IMG/VR virus record: IMGVR_UViG_3300038701_001771
Span: 1 to 25,878 of that record
Strand: one strand, 5' to 3'
Length of the DNA: 25,878 nucleotides
From: a virus
How positions within the stretch are numbered: position 1 is the stretch's first letter; every line of letters starts with the position of its first letter. The position numbers were made by a program, and so were the translations under genes. The notes beneath the pieces are model-generated. The model was not told the origin of the DNA. It saw only the letters and a list, made by a program, of their open reading frames with translations, and searched no databases. Shown here one piece after another: positions 1-6,030 of the stretch.

Positions 1-2
1 CG

Positions 3-203
3 ATGCGGCTGATATTCCCATTGATGACAACGACGTTGATTGCGTCTTGCTCCAGCTTGCCGGTGGAAACTGCGGGGATCTGTGAGGCCTCAGAGGCCGA
101 CAGAGCGGCCCATGCAGCGGCCTTGCTAGATGACGGCGGCCCCAGATCAAAGCGAACCGGGGCCGTGCTGTTGAGCGGGTTGCAGGGGGCGTGTGGGGGT
201 TAG
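3..203 (+). CDS. Small lipoprotein, possible outer spanin
   Basis: 66-residue protein. The N-terminus is a short hydrophobic signal (residues 3-15) ending in a lipobox, I-A-S-C, so Cys16 would be lipid-modified and the mature protein anchored in a membrane facing the periplasm. The remaining 50 residues are polar and contain two further cysteines (Cys27, Cys64). Size and signal type fit phage Rz1-like outer spanins, which link inner and outer membranes during lysis, but it lacks the proline-rich body of lambda Rz1. It is the last rightward gene before a convergent leftward operon, where a lysis cassette would end if the phage map is circular. Its presumed inner-spanin and endolysin partners lie outside the window. 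It could also be an unrelated lipoprotein. Confidence 0.55.
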   Translation: MRLIFPLMTTTLIASCSSLPVETAGICEASEADRAAHAAALLDDGGPRSKRTGAVLLSGLQGACGG

Positions 204-204
204 G

Positions 205-281
205 TGGCCTGCGCGGAAGGATTCGAACCCTCAACCAACGGTGTAGAAGACCGATGCTCTATCCAGTTGAGCTACGCGCAG
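205..281 (-). tRNA. tRNA-Arg (anticodon TCT), CCA encoded
   Basis: Read on the minus strand it folds as a full cloverleaf. The acceptor stem CTGCGCG/CGCGCAG is perfect (7 bp). The D stem is GCTC/GAGC with the GG pair in its loop. The anticodon loop CTTCTAC gives anticodon TCT, and the T-arm carries TTCGAAT. The discriminator is G and is followed directly by CCA (205-207). One T-T mismatch closes the base of the anticodon stem. The gene sits 10 bases downstream of the 44-residue membrane gene, in the same direction, at the end of the leftward early operon. It is therefore probably phage-borne. tRNA-Arg(TCT) genes are also common integration targets, so it may overlap the attachment site. Confidence 0.9.
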
Positions 282-291
282 AAATAAAGGC

Positions 292-426
292 CTAACCCAG
301 CCAGAAGAGCGCCAGGATGGTGCCGATTATCCCGGTGGTCACACCAGCGCCATACCGCTTTGACCCTCCCCAGCCAATGGCGAAGCCCGCAAGAAACGCG
401 GGCAGGATCCACAGCCAATCTATCAT
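292..426 (-). CDS. 44-residue two-helix membrane protein
   Basis: Very short gene with an AGGAGA ribosome site about six bases before the ATG. The product has two hydrophobic stretches (about residues 4-19 and 27-43) separated by a short glycine/lysine/arginine loop around residues 20-26, so it should be a hairpin in the inner membrane. It lies between the integrase and the tRNA, all leftward, and is probably transcribed with them. Size and topology would fit a small holin or a superinfection-exclusion peptide, but nothing in the sequence decides this. I do not recognise a family. Reality is supported by the ribosome site, the clean topology and the fit in the operon. Confidence 0.6.
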   Translation of the reverse strand: MIDWLWILPAFLAGFAIGWGGSKRYGAGVTTGIIGTILALFWLG

Positions 427-508
427 CTCATTCTCCTATTTTGGTTTCCCGTATTGCGCGCAACCCATTGGCGGGTAATGCGCGGTTTTGGCGGGGTTTC
501 CTGCGTAA

Positions 509-533
509 GCGCTTGAAATCACTCAACAAGCGC
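509..533. repeat. Inverted repeat between integrase and membrane gene
   Basis: GCGCTTG (509-515) and CAAGCGC (527-533) are perfect 7-base inverted copies around an 11-base AT-richer loop, just past the integrase stop. There is no following T-run on either strand, so this is not a clear terminator. A near-repeat, GTATTGCGCG/GTAATGCGCG, lies further along at 451-483. Such paired sites next to int could be integrase core or arm sites, which is inference only. Confidence 0.35.
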
Positions 534-554
534 AGACCTCTCAGGTGCACCACA

Positions 555-1613
555 TCACCTGTTTTCTCGTTTGAATTCAGTCACTTGAGAAAAAGTTTCC
601 CCGTTTTGATGTGCCTGTTTCCCCGAAATCAGTGCCCGTTTGTTCACTCCCCTGGTGTACTCGGACACCTCTTGCAGGGTCTCGTGGCCGGTCCATGCCC
701 CAATTTCATGCGGGGTCCACAGCGCCTCAGCCAAGGCAATAGCGCGCGATTTGCGCAGTCCGTGGGCAGTCCGATCGGACAGGCCCGCGTCACGCGCCGC
801 GCGGCTGACAAGCTGCGACAGCGATTTGACGGTCCGAGGCTTCCCGTGCGTTGACAGGATAAACATCATCTCCGGTGATGCCGCCCCAAGAAATAGCCTA
901 CGGTCCTTCTCAAGCTCTGCTTGCATCGCAATCGTGATCGGCACAGTGGCAATCCCCCCGGTCTTGGCCTGCACAAATTGCAATTGACCTCCGGAAACCT
1001 GCCGCCACCCGATAGTGGCGGCATCCACGCATCGCGCGGCAGTCCAGAATATCACCTCAAAGGCTTGTCTTTCGCCTGTTCCCATGACCCAACGTTTGCG
1101 GAATGCCGCGATGTCAGACTTTGACCAAGGCGCGTGGGGCACGGGTTTCGTCTTTGCGATTGTTGCGAACTTGGCGGGGTTATCGTGTCGCCAAGTCTCG
1201 CTCACTGCGAAGTCCAGAAGGCCGCGCCAGATTGTCCGGACGGATCGTCTGGCACCCGGTGACAGCTTGGCCAGTGCCTTGTTTATGTGCATCGTCTGCA
1301 ACTCAGTGACCGGGGCTTTGCCGTATTTCTGTCGGATCTCATCGAGCCTTCTGCGCCACACCGCCTGTGTGGTGGTCTTTCTGCGAGCGAAATCCTCAGA
1401 GGCCAGCCAAAGCTGTATCAGCGACGCTAGGGTTCCGTCCTTTGCTACTGGGGTGTCAGCAGCCAAATAGGCGCGAAGGAACTCAGGGTCGTTCTCAGGC
1501 AAGTCAGGCAGGCGCACATGCTTGCCGCGCACAATGCGATAGACGTAGACCCGGCCTTTGACCGTTTTTCGCTTGATGCCCTTCAATCGGACACCCCGAA
1601 TATGTCGTCGCAT
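555..1613 (-). CDS. int: Tyrosine recombinase / phage integrase
   Basis: 352 residues. Catalyses site-specific integration and, with a directionality factor, excision of the phage. All catalytic residues of the tyrosine-recombinase family are visible: Arg194 (TAARC), Lys217 (AKTGG), His284 and Arg287 (HGLRK), His310 (TGHE) and the nucleophile Tyr319 (SEYTRG). Residues about 58-150 form the core-binding SAM-like domain, and residues 1-40 are basic and may be an arm-type DNA-binding segment. It belongs to the leftward early operon, as lambda int does, and its start lies inside the preceding gene (31-base overlap), which suggests translational coupling. The C-terminal end points towards the tRNA-Arg gene, a plausible attachment target. 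Confidence 0.95.
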   Translation of the reverse strand: MRRHIRGVRLKGIKRKTVKGRVYVYRIVRGKHVRLPDLPENDPEFLRAYLAADTPVAKDGTLASLIQLWLASEDFARRKTTTQAVWRRRLDEIRQKYGKAPVTELQTMHINKALAKLSPGARRSVRTIWRGLLDFAVSETWRHDNPAKFATIAKTKPVPHAPWSKSDIAAFRKRWVMGTGERQAFEVIFWTAARCVDAATIGWRQVSGGQLQFVQAKTGGIATVPITIAMQAELEKDRRLFLGAASPEMMFILSTHGKPRTVKSLSQLVSRAARDAGLSDRTAHGLRKSRAIALAEALWTPHEIGAWTGHETLQEVSEYTRGVNKRALISGKQAHQNGETFSQVTEFKRENR

Positions 1614-1765
1614 GTCACCTCCTTGTCAGCGGCCCTGTCCGGCTCACTGAATAGGATACGCACCACACCGCCGCTTTGCACCTCAACAGCCGTGAAGGGT
1701 CTGCCGGATGCGATTGCGGCGCTTATTGCGGTCTCGACAAGTGCTGCTGTGGTGCGGCGGGTCAT
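1583..1765 (-). CDS. Small protein upstream of integrase, function unknown
   Basis: 60 residues with a GGGAG ribosome site. A predicted amphipathic helix (residues 5-20) is followed by a short strand-like V-E-V...V-R-I-L segment (27-39) and an acidic tail. Small proteins of this layout often precede integrases in alphaproteobacterial mobile elements, as I remember them. A role as recombination directionality factor would fit by position, but there is no clear helix-turn-helix. It shares an ATGA junction with the upstream membrane gene and overlaps the integrase start by 31 bases, so all three are likely translated in sequence from one message. Confidence 0.6.
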   Translation of the reverse strand: MTRRTTAALVETAISAAIASGRPFTAVEVQSGGVVRILFSEPDRAADKEVTCDDIFGVSD

Positions 1766-2028
1766 TTTTCTCCCGCCTCAATCTTGTCCAGCTCTGCGCG
1801 TATCTCGTCGGCGGTTTTGTGGTCCCCGACTATAATGACCAGAGACCCCAGCGACAGCGCCGCATAGAATACGAACCCGGCCCGCTGCATTGCAGCGCTA
1901 TCGGCAAGTAGGCCAGGGGCAAACACAATCGCCGCGCACACTGTATTAGTGGCGATTTTGGCCGCGATGCGCTCAAGTCTGCTGCCGGTGCTGTCCACAA
2001 GGATGAAGGCTTTTGTTTTGTCTGTCAT
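1762..2028 (-). CDS. Small inner-membrane protein
   Basis: 88 residues. There is a polar N-terminus (1-24), two hydrophobic segments (about 27-43 and 50-68), and a charged C-terminal helix (70-88) rich in Glu and Lys. The predicted topology is two helices with both ends in the cytoplasm. The ATG overlaps the stop of the 25-codon frame before it (ATGA), and its own stop overlaps the next start in the same way. A GAGAGG ribosome site precedes it. No family recognised. Small membrane proteins in leftward early operons often affect superinfection, but that is only an analogy. Confidence 0.65.
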   Translation of the reverse strand: MTDKTKAFILVDSTGSRLERIAAKIATNTVCAAIVFAPGLLADSAAMQRAGFVFYAALSLGSLVIIVGDHKTADEIRAELDKIEAGEK

Positions 2029-2102
2029 CTCTTACCTCTCAATAACATCCTGACCAGCGCCATCAGCGCGCCGGTGCGCGGGTATGTGCGGGCCTTGGTC
2101 AT
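2025..2102 (-). CDS. Possible 25-residue peptide
   Basis: Short frame filling the gap between two membrane-protein genes. It ends in an ATGA overlap with the next gene, which fits the stop-start pattern of this operon. The product is very basic (several Arg and Lys) with a short hydrophobic patch (residues 12-20). No strong ribosome site is visible before the ATG. The frame stays open further upstream, through the neighbouring gene, but that extension reads as Arg/Trp/Ser-rich out-of-frame sequence. This may be only a coupling frame. Confidence 0.3.
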   Translation of the reverse strand: MTKARTYPRTGALMALVRMLLRGKR

Positions 2103-2118
2103 GGGGCGCCCTCGACCA

Positions 2119-2304
2119 TCACCCCAGCCCCCAGCAGATACCCAGCACCAAGAACAGCGACACCGCAGCATAGGCGACAAGGCGCGACCACGGCGCCCCC
2201 GCCATAGCGACGGGCTTGTCTTGGCTGTAGTCATCGACGGCCACGCGGACCCCGTATGTGTGCTCGGCAATCTCGCGGGCACCGGATTTGTCGTCTAGGG
2301 TCAT
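2119..2304 (-). CDS. Small membrane-anchored protein
   Basis: 61 residues. The first 40 are polar, with an acidic central stretch. One strong transmembrane segment (about 41-60) ends the protein, so it looks tail-anchored or a simple bitopic protein. The ATG overlaps the stop of the upstream gene (ATGA at 2301-2304), which decides the start. It is one of three small membrane proteins in this operon. No family recognised. Confidence 0.6.
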   Translation of the reverse strand: MTLDDKSGAREIAEHTYGVRVAVDDYSQDKPVAMAGAPWSRLVAYAAVSLFLVLGICWGLG

Positions 2305-2648
2305 ATCATAGCCTCCATATCAGAGCGGATTGCGGCGATTGCGTCGGCGCGTGAAAAGTCATTACCCGCAATCATCATCAGCAAATTCAATTCAGCGATA
2401 AGCCTAATCCGCTGCTGTCCAACCACGCGGAACGACTCCCCCTGAATGACAAGATGCATGGGATAATCAGGCTGATAGCCCGCCGGGAAGTGCTCCCAAA
2501 AGCATTTGGCAGTCATCGGGGCATAGCCCGAAATTGCGTGTCGGGCCGCTTCAAAAGGCACGTCGCTTTGACTCCAAAGCAGGCGCATTGCGGGACTTGT
2601 GGCGTTCGGCACCGGGTTGTATCCGGTGCCGAAATGGGCAAGGAACAC
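2301..2648 (-). CDS. Hypothetical protein, start uncertain
   Basis: The frame is open from an ATG at 2924, but its upstream part overlaps the 66-residue gene at 2687-2887 in another frame and reads as Arg/Ser/Thr-rich noise. The protein-like part begins near a GTG at 2648, giving 115 residues. It includes aromatic segments (around residues 60-75) and a helical C-terminus rich in Leu, Ile and Met (80-115). The stop overlaps the next ATG. I see no catalytic motif and do not recognise the family. No good ribosome site precedes 2648. The ATG at 2924 does overlap the stop of the previous gene, so the longer form cannot be excluded. Confidence 0.5.
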   Translation of the reverse strand: MFLAHFGTGYNPVPNATSPAMRLLWSQSDVPFEAARHAISGYAPMTAKCFWEHFPAGYQPDYPMHLVIQGESFRVVGQQRIRLIAELNLLMMIAGNDFSRADAIAAIRSDMEAMI

Positions 2649-2686
2649 AGGGGGCGCAAAGCGCCGCGCCCACCTGTGCCAAGCCT

Positions 2687-2887
2687 CTACTGGCCTGTAA
2701 TACGCAGGGGTTTTGTCCCTTCTCCAGGTGCGAGAAGCCTGGCCGCGCTCAATTCGTGGGCGAGTGTAGCATTCACTTGTCGTGCCAAGTTCGCGGCGGC
2801 CTGACAGTTTGCTACTGTCTCCGTTCCATCGGCAAGCCCCTGCATTCTCTCTAGCAAGAATGCGCGCAGGTCTGATGTATTTTTCAT
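2687..2887 (-). CDS. Small helical early phage protein
   Basis: 66 residues with a very good ribosome site (AGGAG, seven bases from the ATG). The sequence is almost entirely helical: an N-terminal MKNTSDLRAFLLERM-like helix, then a second helix with a NLARQVN motif (about 33-39). This resembles a widespread family of small phage early proteins that begin with a D-L-R-x-x-L helix and carry a (N/E)xAxQV motif. Their function is unknown to me. It lies in the leftward early operon between a DUF6197-like gene and a gene of unknown function. Confidence 0.65.
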   Translation of the reverse strand: MKNTSDLRAFLLERMQGLADGTETVANCQAAANLARQVNATLAHELSAARLLAPGEGTKPLRITGQ

Positions 2888-2920
2888 GGGTGTCTCCTGT
2901 TTTGATTGATTGGTCGAATT

Positions 2921-3241
2921 TCATGCCTCACCCTCCACGGACGCTATCGCCCGGTCGAATAGCGCCAGTATGTCGGCGTGGGTGGTGGAGGGGGCGTCGT
3001 TGAATGAAGTGACTGTGCGCCCGCCGGGCCGCAGTGCGCTCATCAATGCAGCCCGAGCGTCGTGAATATGCGGCGCGCTCCATCGCGGGTTCGGCCCCAC
3101 TTCGCAAAGAGCAAGCGCCCCAAGCGCACAGCAGCATCCGGAAGACCGGTCGTTGTCCTTGAAATAGTTCCCGTCCTTGTTCCAGTTCTTCGGATCGGAC
3201 AGGTGCTCACGGGCCTTTTGCAGCGTCTCAAGCGGGGTCAT
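2921..3241 (-). CDS. DUF6197-like protein
   Basis: 106 residues from the ATG that overlaps the upstream stop (ATGA, 3238-3241). A longer reading adds only five residues. The order of motifs matches the DUF6197 family as I know it: an N-terminal helix MTPLETLQKAREHLSD, a Trp-containing loop, a cysteine cluster followed by ALGAL (about 36-44), then a W/F-N-D motif (SFNDAP, about 84-89) and a C-terminal helix ILALFDRAI. The family is common in phages and actinobacteria and has no established role. The Cys-Cys-Cys run at about 36-38 could bind a metal, which is untested. Confidence 0.65.
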   Translation of the reverse strand: MTPLETLQKAREHLSDPKNWNKDGNYFKDNDRSSGCCCALGALALCEVGPNPRWSAPHIHDARAALMSALRPGGRTVTSFNDAPSTTHADILALFDRAIASVEGEA

Positions 3242-3630
3242 TCGAACACCTCGCACTTCAGGAACTCCAGCGCCTTGCGGACCTCACTTTCATTGCCGTT
3301 GACGCCAATCATCAGCAACTTTGGCTCGTGCTGGATCTGTGGGAAGGGCGGGGCGATAGGGACCGGGCGAGGCTCGTAGGTAGGCTCAGGGACTGGCTCA
3401 GTCTTGCGCTGCGCCTTGAGCCATGAGCGCGCCTTTTTCTCGTACCGGTGACTGGGGTCGTGTGCGCGCGCCGACCATTGCGATATGGTCGCGGATGATT
3501 GGACGCCAAGAGCCTCGCCCATCATCTTTTGTGAGCGAAAAATTGTCATCATCTCGGCTATGCCGGTGAAGCCCTCAGTTTTCAGGGCGTCGTAGGCCTC
3601 GGGGTGTTTCTCTGCGATTGTCGGCTTCAT
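3238..3630 (-). CDS. Putative helix-turn-helix DNA-binding protein
   Basis: 130 residues. Residues about 20-70 fit a Cro/CI-type helix-turn-helix: a segment with K-M-M-G-E-A-L-G-V followed by S-A-T-I-S-Q-W-S, then a helix with R-Y-E-K-K-A-R. A proline-rich linker (80-98) joins a short C-terminal domain (100-130) with a strand and an acidic helix. A GAAGGA ribosome site lies upstream, and the ATG overlaps the preceding stop. It probably regulates early transcription or replication, but no operator can be assigned. Confidence in the fold is moderate because the helix-turn-helix match is by eye. Confidence 0.6.
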   Translation of the reverse strand: MKPTIAEKHPEAYDALKTEGFTGIAEMMTIFRSQKMMGEALGVQSSATISQWSARAHDPSHRYEKKARSWLKAQRKTEPVPEPTYEPRPVPIAPPFPQIQHEPKLLMIGVNGNESEVRKALEFLKCEVFE

Positions 3631-3797
3631 GTCATATCCTTCACATGTGCCAACGCAGCCATGGCGCGGCGTCTGGTTGCTGTTTCGCGGGTGGTGGTCT
3701 TGATCTGTTCAAGGTGCTGGCGGGCGATTGCCAGCTGCTGGTCGCGTTCCAGGACTTGGCGGCGCAGCTGGACGTATTTCTGGGTTTCCGGCGTCAT
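3627..3797 (-). CDS. 56-residue coiled-coil-like protein
   Basis: Short gene with ATGA overlaps at both ends (start on the stop of the upstream gene at 3794-3797, stop on the ATG of the downstream gene at 3627-3630). The product is one long charged helix rich in Gln, Arg, Glu and Leu with heptad-like spacing (about residues 5-45), suggesting a small coiled coil. No family recognised. Both overlaps and the codon pattern support it as a real gene. Confidence 0.6.
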   Translation of the reverse strand: MTPETQKYVQLRRQVLERDQQLAIARQHLEQIKTTTRETATRRRAMAALAHVKDMT

Positions 3798-4135
3798 TGT
3801 TCTTCAAGCCCCGCGTCATTGCGCATGTCCTTCACGACCTCCATTGCAACGTGACTCAGTTCATCAAGCCAAAATCGCTGTTCGTCTTCGTCATCGCGGG
3901 ACATCGGCGACAGGCTGCGTGATGCGGCGACGTATTCGTTGAAAATCTTGAGGATGTACGTCTCCCCGGCATCGCACAGCAGGCGTGAAACGATGGTTCG
4001 GACAAGGCGTTGCTTGGCCAGTGCCTGCGACAGCCCCATGTCAGGGGTGGTGACGTGTTCCGCGATCAGGGCGTCAATGTCGCTGATGACTTTGCTGACG
4101 ATCTGGCCTTCGGTGGGCGGTGCGTGGTCGAGCAT
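3794..4135 (-). CDS. Hypothetical helical acidic protein
   Basis: 113 residues from the ATG at 4135, which shares one base with the upstream stop (TAATG). The frame is open 24 codons further upstream, but that part lies inside the upstream gene. The product is mostly helical. It has a central segment with two positively charged helices (about 45-70) and an acidic D-D-E-D-E-Q stretch (about 90-96), then a C-terminal helix. No motif or family recognised. Confidence 0.6.
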   Translation of the reverse strand: MLDHAPPTEGQIVSKVISDIDALIAEHVTTPDMGLSQALAKQRLVRTIVSRLLCDAGETYILKIFNEYVAASRSLSPMSRDDEDEQRFWLDELSHVAMEVVKDMRNDAGLEEQ

Positions 4136-4848
4136 TACGATGCCTCTCGAATGAGTTTGAGGATGGTGGCCTTTTGCCGCTGGCGGGAGGCAATATAGGC
4201 CGCCCATGCTGCCGACGCTGCCTCGCTGACATCAGTGCCACCGTTATAGACGGCAGCGCGGGCAGCATGGGCGGCGGCGTCGGCGGCGTCTGCGGCGTCT
4301 GCGGCGTCGGCAGTCGCGGCGGCTTCGGCGGAATGGAATATGGCTTCGCTGGCGTCACGGGCGGTTTCGCCAGGACCGACGGCACGGAGGGCATTTTCGG
4401 CAGCATCGGCGGTTCCGACGGCGTCCGGCCAATCCCGCCCGGAAGCAAGCAGGCCCATCCCTGCAATCACGTCATCCACGGCGCGCTGCGCGTCGTCGAT
4501 AAGCCCCTTTAGTTCACGCAATTCGCTGGCGAGAAACGCCCAGACAACCCGCGTCAAGTCTTTGCCATCGCGACCGACAGCATCGCCGATCTTCGCGAAA
4601 AAGTCTTTGGCGTCAGCTTCGCGAAGCGCTTCGAAAATAGTTTCGCAGACTTTCACCAGCATCAGCGGCAGGCCGTATTTTTCGCCCAGAATCTTTGCGT
4701 CGCTTGAGTGCGCGAGGCATCCGATAAAGCAGCCTCTCCCGCCGACGGCGTTTTTCGCGCCACGCCAGTAGCTTCCCTGAACCACGGCATCAGCGGCGAT
4801 GTGGCGGGCTATCTCGGACTTGAGTAGGTCAGTGTTCCTGGTGAGCAT
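4135..4848 (-). CDS. Hypothetical early phage protein with Ala-rich repeat
   Basis: 237 residues. This is the first gene of the leftward operon, with a GGGAG ribosome site and a promoter 27 bases upstream. The ATG at 4848 is chosen because it follows that site. The N-terminal 100 residues show a pattern I recall from phage proteins of alphaproteobacteria: HIAAD, then QGSYW, a G-C-F-I-G-C pair of cysteines, H-S, and a YGLP...L...CETIFEAL segment. The function is unknown. Residues about 160-220 are dominated by A-A-D repeats that should form a long helix. They are encoded by 9-bp DNA repeats. As the first gene after PL it may act on host functions, which is inference. Confidence 0.6.
   Translation of the reverse strand: MLTRNTDLLKSEIARHIAADAVVQGSYWRGAKNAVGGRGCFIGCLAHSSDAKILGEKYGLPLMLVKVCETIFEALREADAKDFFAKIGDAVGRDGKDLTRVVWAFLASELRELKGLIDDAQRAVDDVIAGMGLLASGRDWPDAVGTADAAENALRAVGPGETARDASEAIFHSAEAAATADAADAADAADAAAHAARAAVYNGGTDVSEAASAAWAAYIASRQRQKATILKLIREAS
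4273..4308. repeat. Tandem 9-bp repeats inside coding sequence
   Basis: Four consecutive units of (G/T)GCGGCGTC at 4273-4281, 4282-4290, 4291-4299 and 4300-4308. On the minus strand they encode repeated Asp-Ala-Ala. Being a multiple of three, unit gain or loss would keep the frame, so the helix length may vary between related phages. Confidence 0.7.
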
Positions 4849-4874
4849 GTGTGGTCTCCCGTTTGCTTGGGGAG

Positions 4875-4903
4875 AAAGTACAGGGGACAATTATCCCTGT
4901 CAA
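4875..4903 (-). promoter_or_regulatory. Leftward early promoter (PL)
   Basis: On the minus strand a perfect -35 TTGACA (4898-4903) is followed by a 17-base spacer and a -10 TACTTT (4875-4880). Transcription should start near 4868, about 20 bases before the ATG at 4848. The spacer is filled by a palindromic operator, so repressor binding would block polymerase directly. Confidence 0.8.
4884..4897. promoter_or_regulatory. Repressor operator OL1
   Basis: GGGACAATTATCCC, a near-perfect 14-base palindrome (one mismatched pair), lying entirely in the PL spacer. Similar sites occur at 4913-4926, 6245-6258 and, degenerate, 6221-6234, and nowhere else that I noticed. The repressor at 5858-6184 or the Cro-like protein is the likely ligand. 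Confidence 0.75.
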
Positions 4904-4912
4904 TAAAAAAGA

Positions 4913-4926
4913 GGGACAAAAATCCC
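4913..4926. promoter_or_regulatory. Repressor operator OL2
   Basis: GGGACAAAAATCCC, with the same outer half-sites (GGGA/TCCC) as OL1 and an A-rich centre. Its start is 29 bases from that of OL1, just upstream of the PL -35 box. Two repressor dimers could contact each other on adjacent sites. Confidence 0.65.
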
Positions 4927-4967
4927 CTTTGCGCTATCCTGAAGTCATGACACGCATAGGTAGAATC

Positions 4968-4989
4968 AAAAAACCCCGCCGAAGCGGGG
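4968..4989 (-). terminator. Intrinsic terminator with TTCG loop
   Basis: On the minus strand CCCCGC-TTCG-GCGGGG is followed immediately by six T residues. This is a textbook rho-independent terminator with a very stable tetraloop. It ends leftward transcription from the two coiled-coil genes (5596 to 5035) before it can enter PL, so those genes form a separate unit inside the immunity region. Confidence 0.85.
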
Positions 4990-5034
4990 CAGGTCAGATG
5001 GCTTGCTTTTGGGGAGTGCTAGGGGATTGGTTCG

Positions 5035-5367
5035 CTAGGGTGTCCCAGTGGGAAACGCCCGGAGAAACAGTGTAGCTAGACCGACAATAGCGCCAACGAT
5101 CACTATTAGCCTGGTGGTCATCCAGTCCTTGGTCGGCATGTCATCCAGCTTGCCGCGAATTTCAGCAACGCCCGTCTCGACGCCGCGAAGTCGCGCATCA
5201 AGACTTTCAACGCCTTTTTCGACGTTTGCCACTTTGGCTTCGAGTGCTGCAACTCTTTGCTCCATGCCTCCACCAGTAGGGGGTTGCCCGCCTTTTTTCA
5301 ACTGCTCCATCTCTTGAAGCAGTTGCTCTTCGGTTCGGCCCCGACCGGTAATGTCCTCAATAGCCAT
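5035..5367 (-). CDS. Coiled-coil protein with C-terminal membrane anchor
   Basis: 110 residues. A charged N-terminus is followed by a coiled coil with clear heptads (about 35-75, V..LE.KV..VEK.V..LD.R) and one transmembrane helix (about 84-103). The layout resembles XhlA/haemolysin-type phage proteins and other tail-anchored coiled coils, some of which act with holins. It overlaps the upstream gene by 11 bases and is followed by the terminator at 4968-4989. Its place between repressor and PL, the classical position of genes expressed in lysogens, would suit an exclusion or lysogenic-conversion role. The nearby LexA box would instead suit SOS-controlled expression. Neither is shown. Confidence 0.7.
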   Translation of the reverse strand: MAIEDITGRGRTEEQLLQEMEQLKKGGQPPTGGGMEQRVAALEAKVANVEKGVESLDARLRGVETGVAEIRGKLDDMPTKDWMTTRLIVIVGAIVGLATLFLRAFPTGTP

Positions 5368-5596
5368 GGGGTTTCACGCCAATTTTTCTAGATGTGCTAC
5401 GCATGTTGGCGATCTTATCAAAGGTCTCCTTTACGATTTCGAAGTCAGCTTCAGATTTTTCAGTGTCGCGCTGAGCGCCAAACGCGCTGTGGGACTTCAA
5501 AGCAAACTGCATCGCGTACCAAACCCCGTCTCGCAAAATCTGGGCTTCCTGCTCTAGCGCGTCCACCCGCGCCCGTAAGTCGTCAATTTCGCTCAT
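5357..5596 (-). CDS. Small helical protein of the immunity region
   Basis: 79 residues from the ATG at 5596, preceded by a purine-rich AGGGGGCG. The first 30 residues form a coiled-coil-like helix (I-D-D-L-R-A-R-V-D-A-L-E). A middle region with W-Y-A-M-Q-F follows, then a basic tail. It probably pairs with the downstream coiled-coil membrane protein, given the 11-base overlap and shared heptad style. It lies about 95 bases from a LexA-type box and could be SOS-controlled. No family recognised. Confidence 0.6.
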   Translation of the reverse strand: MSEIDDLRARVDALEQEAQILRDGVWYAMQFALKSHSAFGAQRDTEKSEADFEIVKETFDKIANMRSTSRKIGVKPHGY

Positions 5597-5689
5597 GGAT
5601 CTACGCCCCCTGATTCCACCCAACATCCCCGCGCGGGCACCTGACCTAGCGAGATAAGGCCCTGCGCCCCACCACCCCTAGCGGTTGAT

Positions 5690-5704
5690 GTTCTCTTAAT
5701 GTTC
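5690..5704. promoter_or_regulatory. Candidate LexA (SOS) box, alphaproteobacterial type
   Basis: GTTCTCTTAATGTTC is an exact GTTC-N7-GTTC direct repeat, the form bound by LexA in Rhodobacter, Sinorhizobium and relatives. The wider sequence repeats ATGTTCTC twice. It lies in a 224-base gap (5597-5820) between a leftward gene pair and a rightward ORF. On the plus strand a -35-like TTGATG (5685-5690) touches it, but the matching -10 (TAGGTA at 5708-5713) is poor. The direction of the controlled promoter is therefore not settled. Confidence 0.55.
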
Positions 5705-5820
5705 TCGTAGGTAAGAACTGCCAGTGAGGAACCGTGCTCGGCTACGCGCCTTGAGCCACTCACGAAACCCTTCCGCTGCTGTCGCGGACATTGTACTGTT
5801 TTGTGCTGCCTGGAGGGGTC

Positions 5821-6030
5821 ATGGACGTTTTGAAAACGCTTGCCAATGAATTGCATTCTATTCTTGATTTGCCGGAAGGGGCTGAGCGCGAAAACCGCGT
5901 GCGGCAGCTAGCAACAACTCCCGCTCTTGCGGCGCTAGTCGGCTGTATAGATCAAGGATCTCGTCCCGCTTCTGGTGAGTGTCATCACCAAGAAACTCAT
6001 CAAGGCTCATCCCAAAAAAGTTTGCAATGA
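5821..6030 (+). CDS. Small ORF antisense to the repressor, possible antirepressor
   Basis: 69 codons with a strong ribosome site (GGAGGGG, 5812-5818) at usable spacing. The first 45 residues look like a normal helical protein (D-V-L-K-T-L-A-N-E-L, then E-R-E-N-R-V-R-Q-L). The last 20 are rich in His, Gln and Ser and look non-native. From 5858 on it runs antisense to the repressor gene, so transcription here would also produce antisense RNA to the repressor message. It lies 117 bases downstream of the LexA-type box. Overlap with a confident gene lowers the probability that it is coding, but the ribosome site is hard to explain otherwise. Confidence 0.35.
   Translation: MDVLKTLANELHSILDLPEGAERENRVRQLATTPALAALVGCIDQGSRPASGECHHQETHQGSSQKSLQ

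Noticed and set aside
205-281. Host attL with prophage to the right
   Set aside because: Integration normally places phage DNA after the 3' end of the tRNA, which faces left here, while the integrase is on the right. The gene left of the tRNA also looks like phage.
360-1561. Rightward ORFs across the integrase region
   Set aside because: All are antisense to a gene with a full set of catalytic residues and show unnatural composition.
2025-2282. 85-residue minus-strand protein
   Set aside because: Its first 60 residues overlap the better-supported membrane protein (2119-2304) and read as Arg/Trp/Cys-rich out-of-frame sequence. Only the last 25 codons were kept, at low confidence.
4947-5075. 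Rightward ORF divergent from PL
   Set aside because: No convincing promoter or ribosome site, it crosses the leftward terminator stem, and its end is antisense to the coiled-coil gene.
5593-5856. 87-residue minus-strand ORF across the LexA-box gap
   Set aside because: No ribosome site, composition rich in Arg, Gln, Gly and Ser, and it runs through the putative control region. Treated as non-coding.
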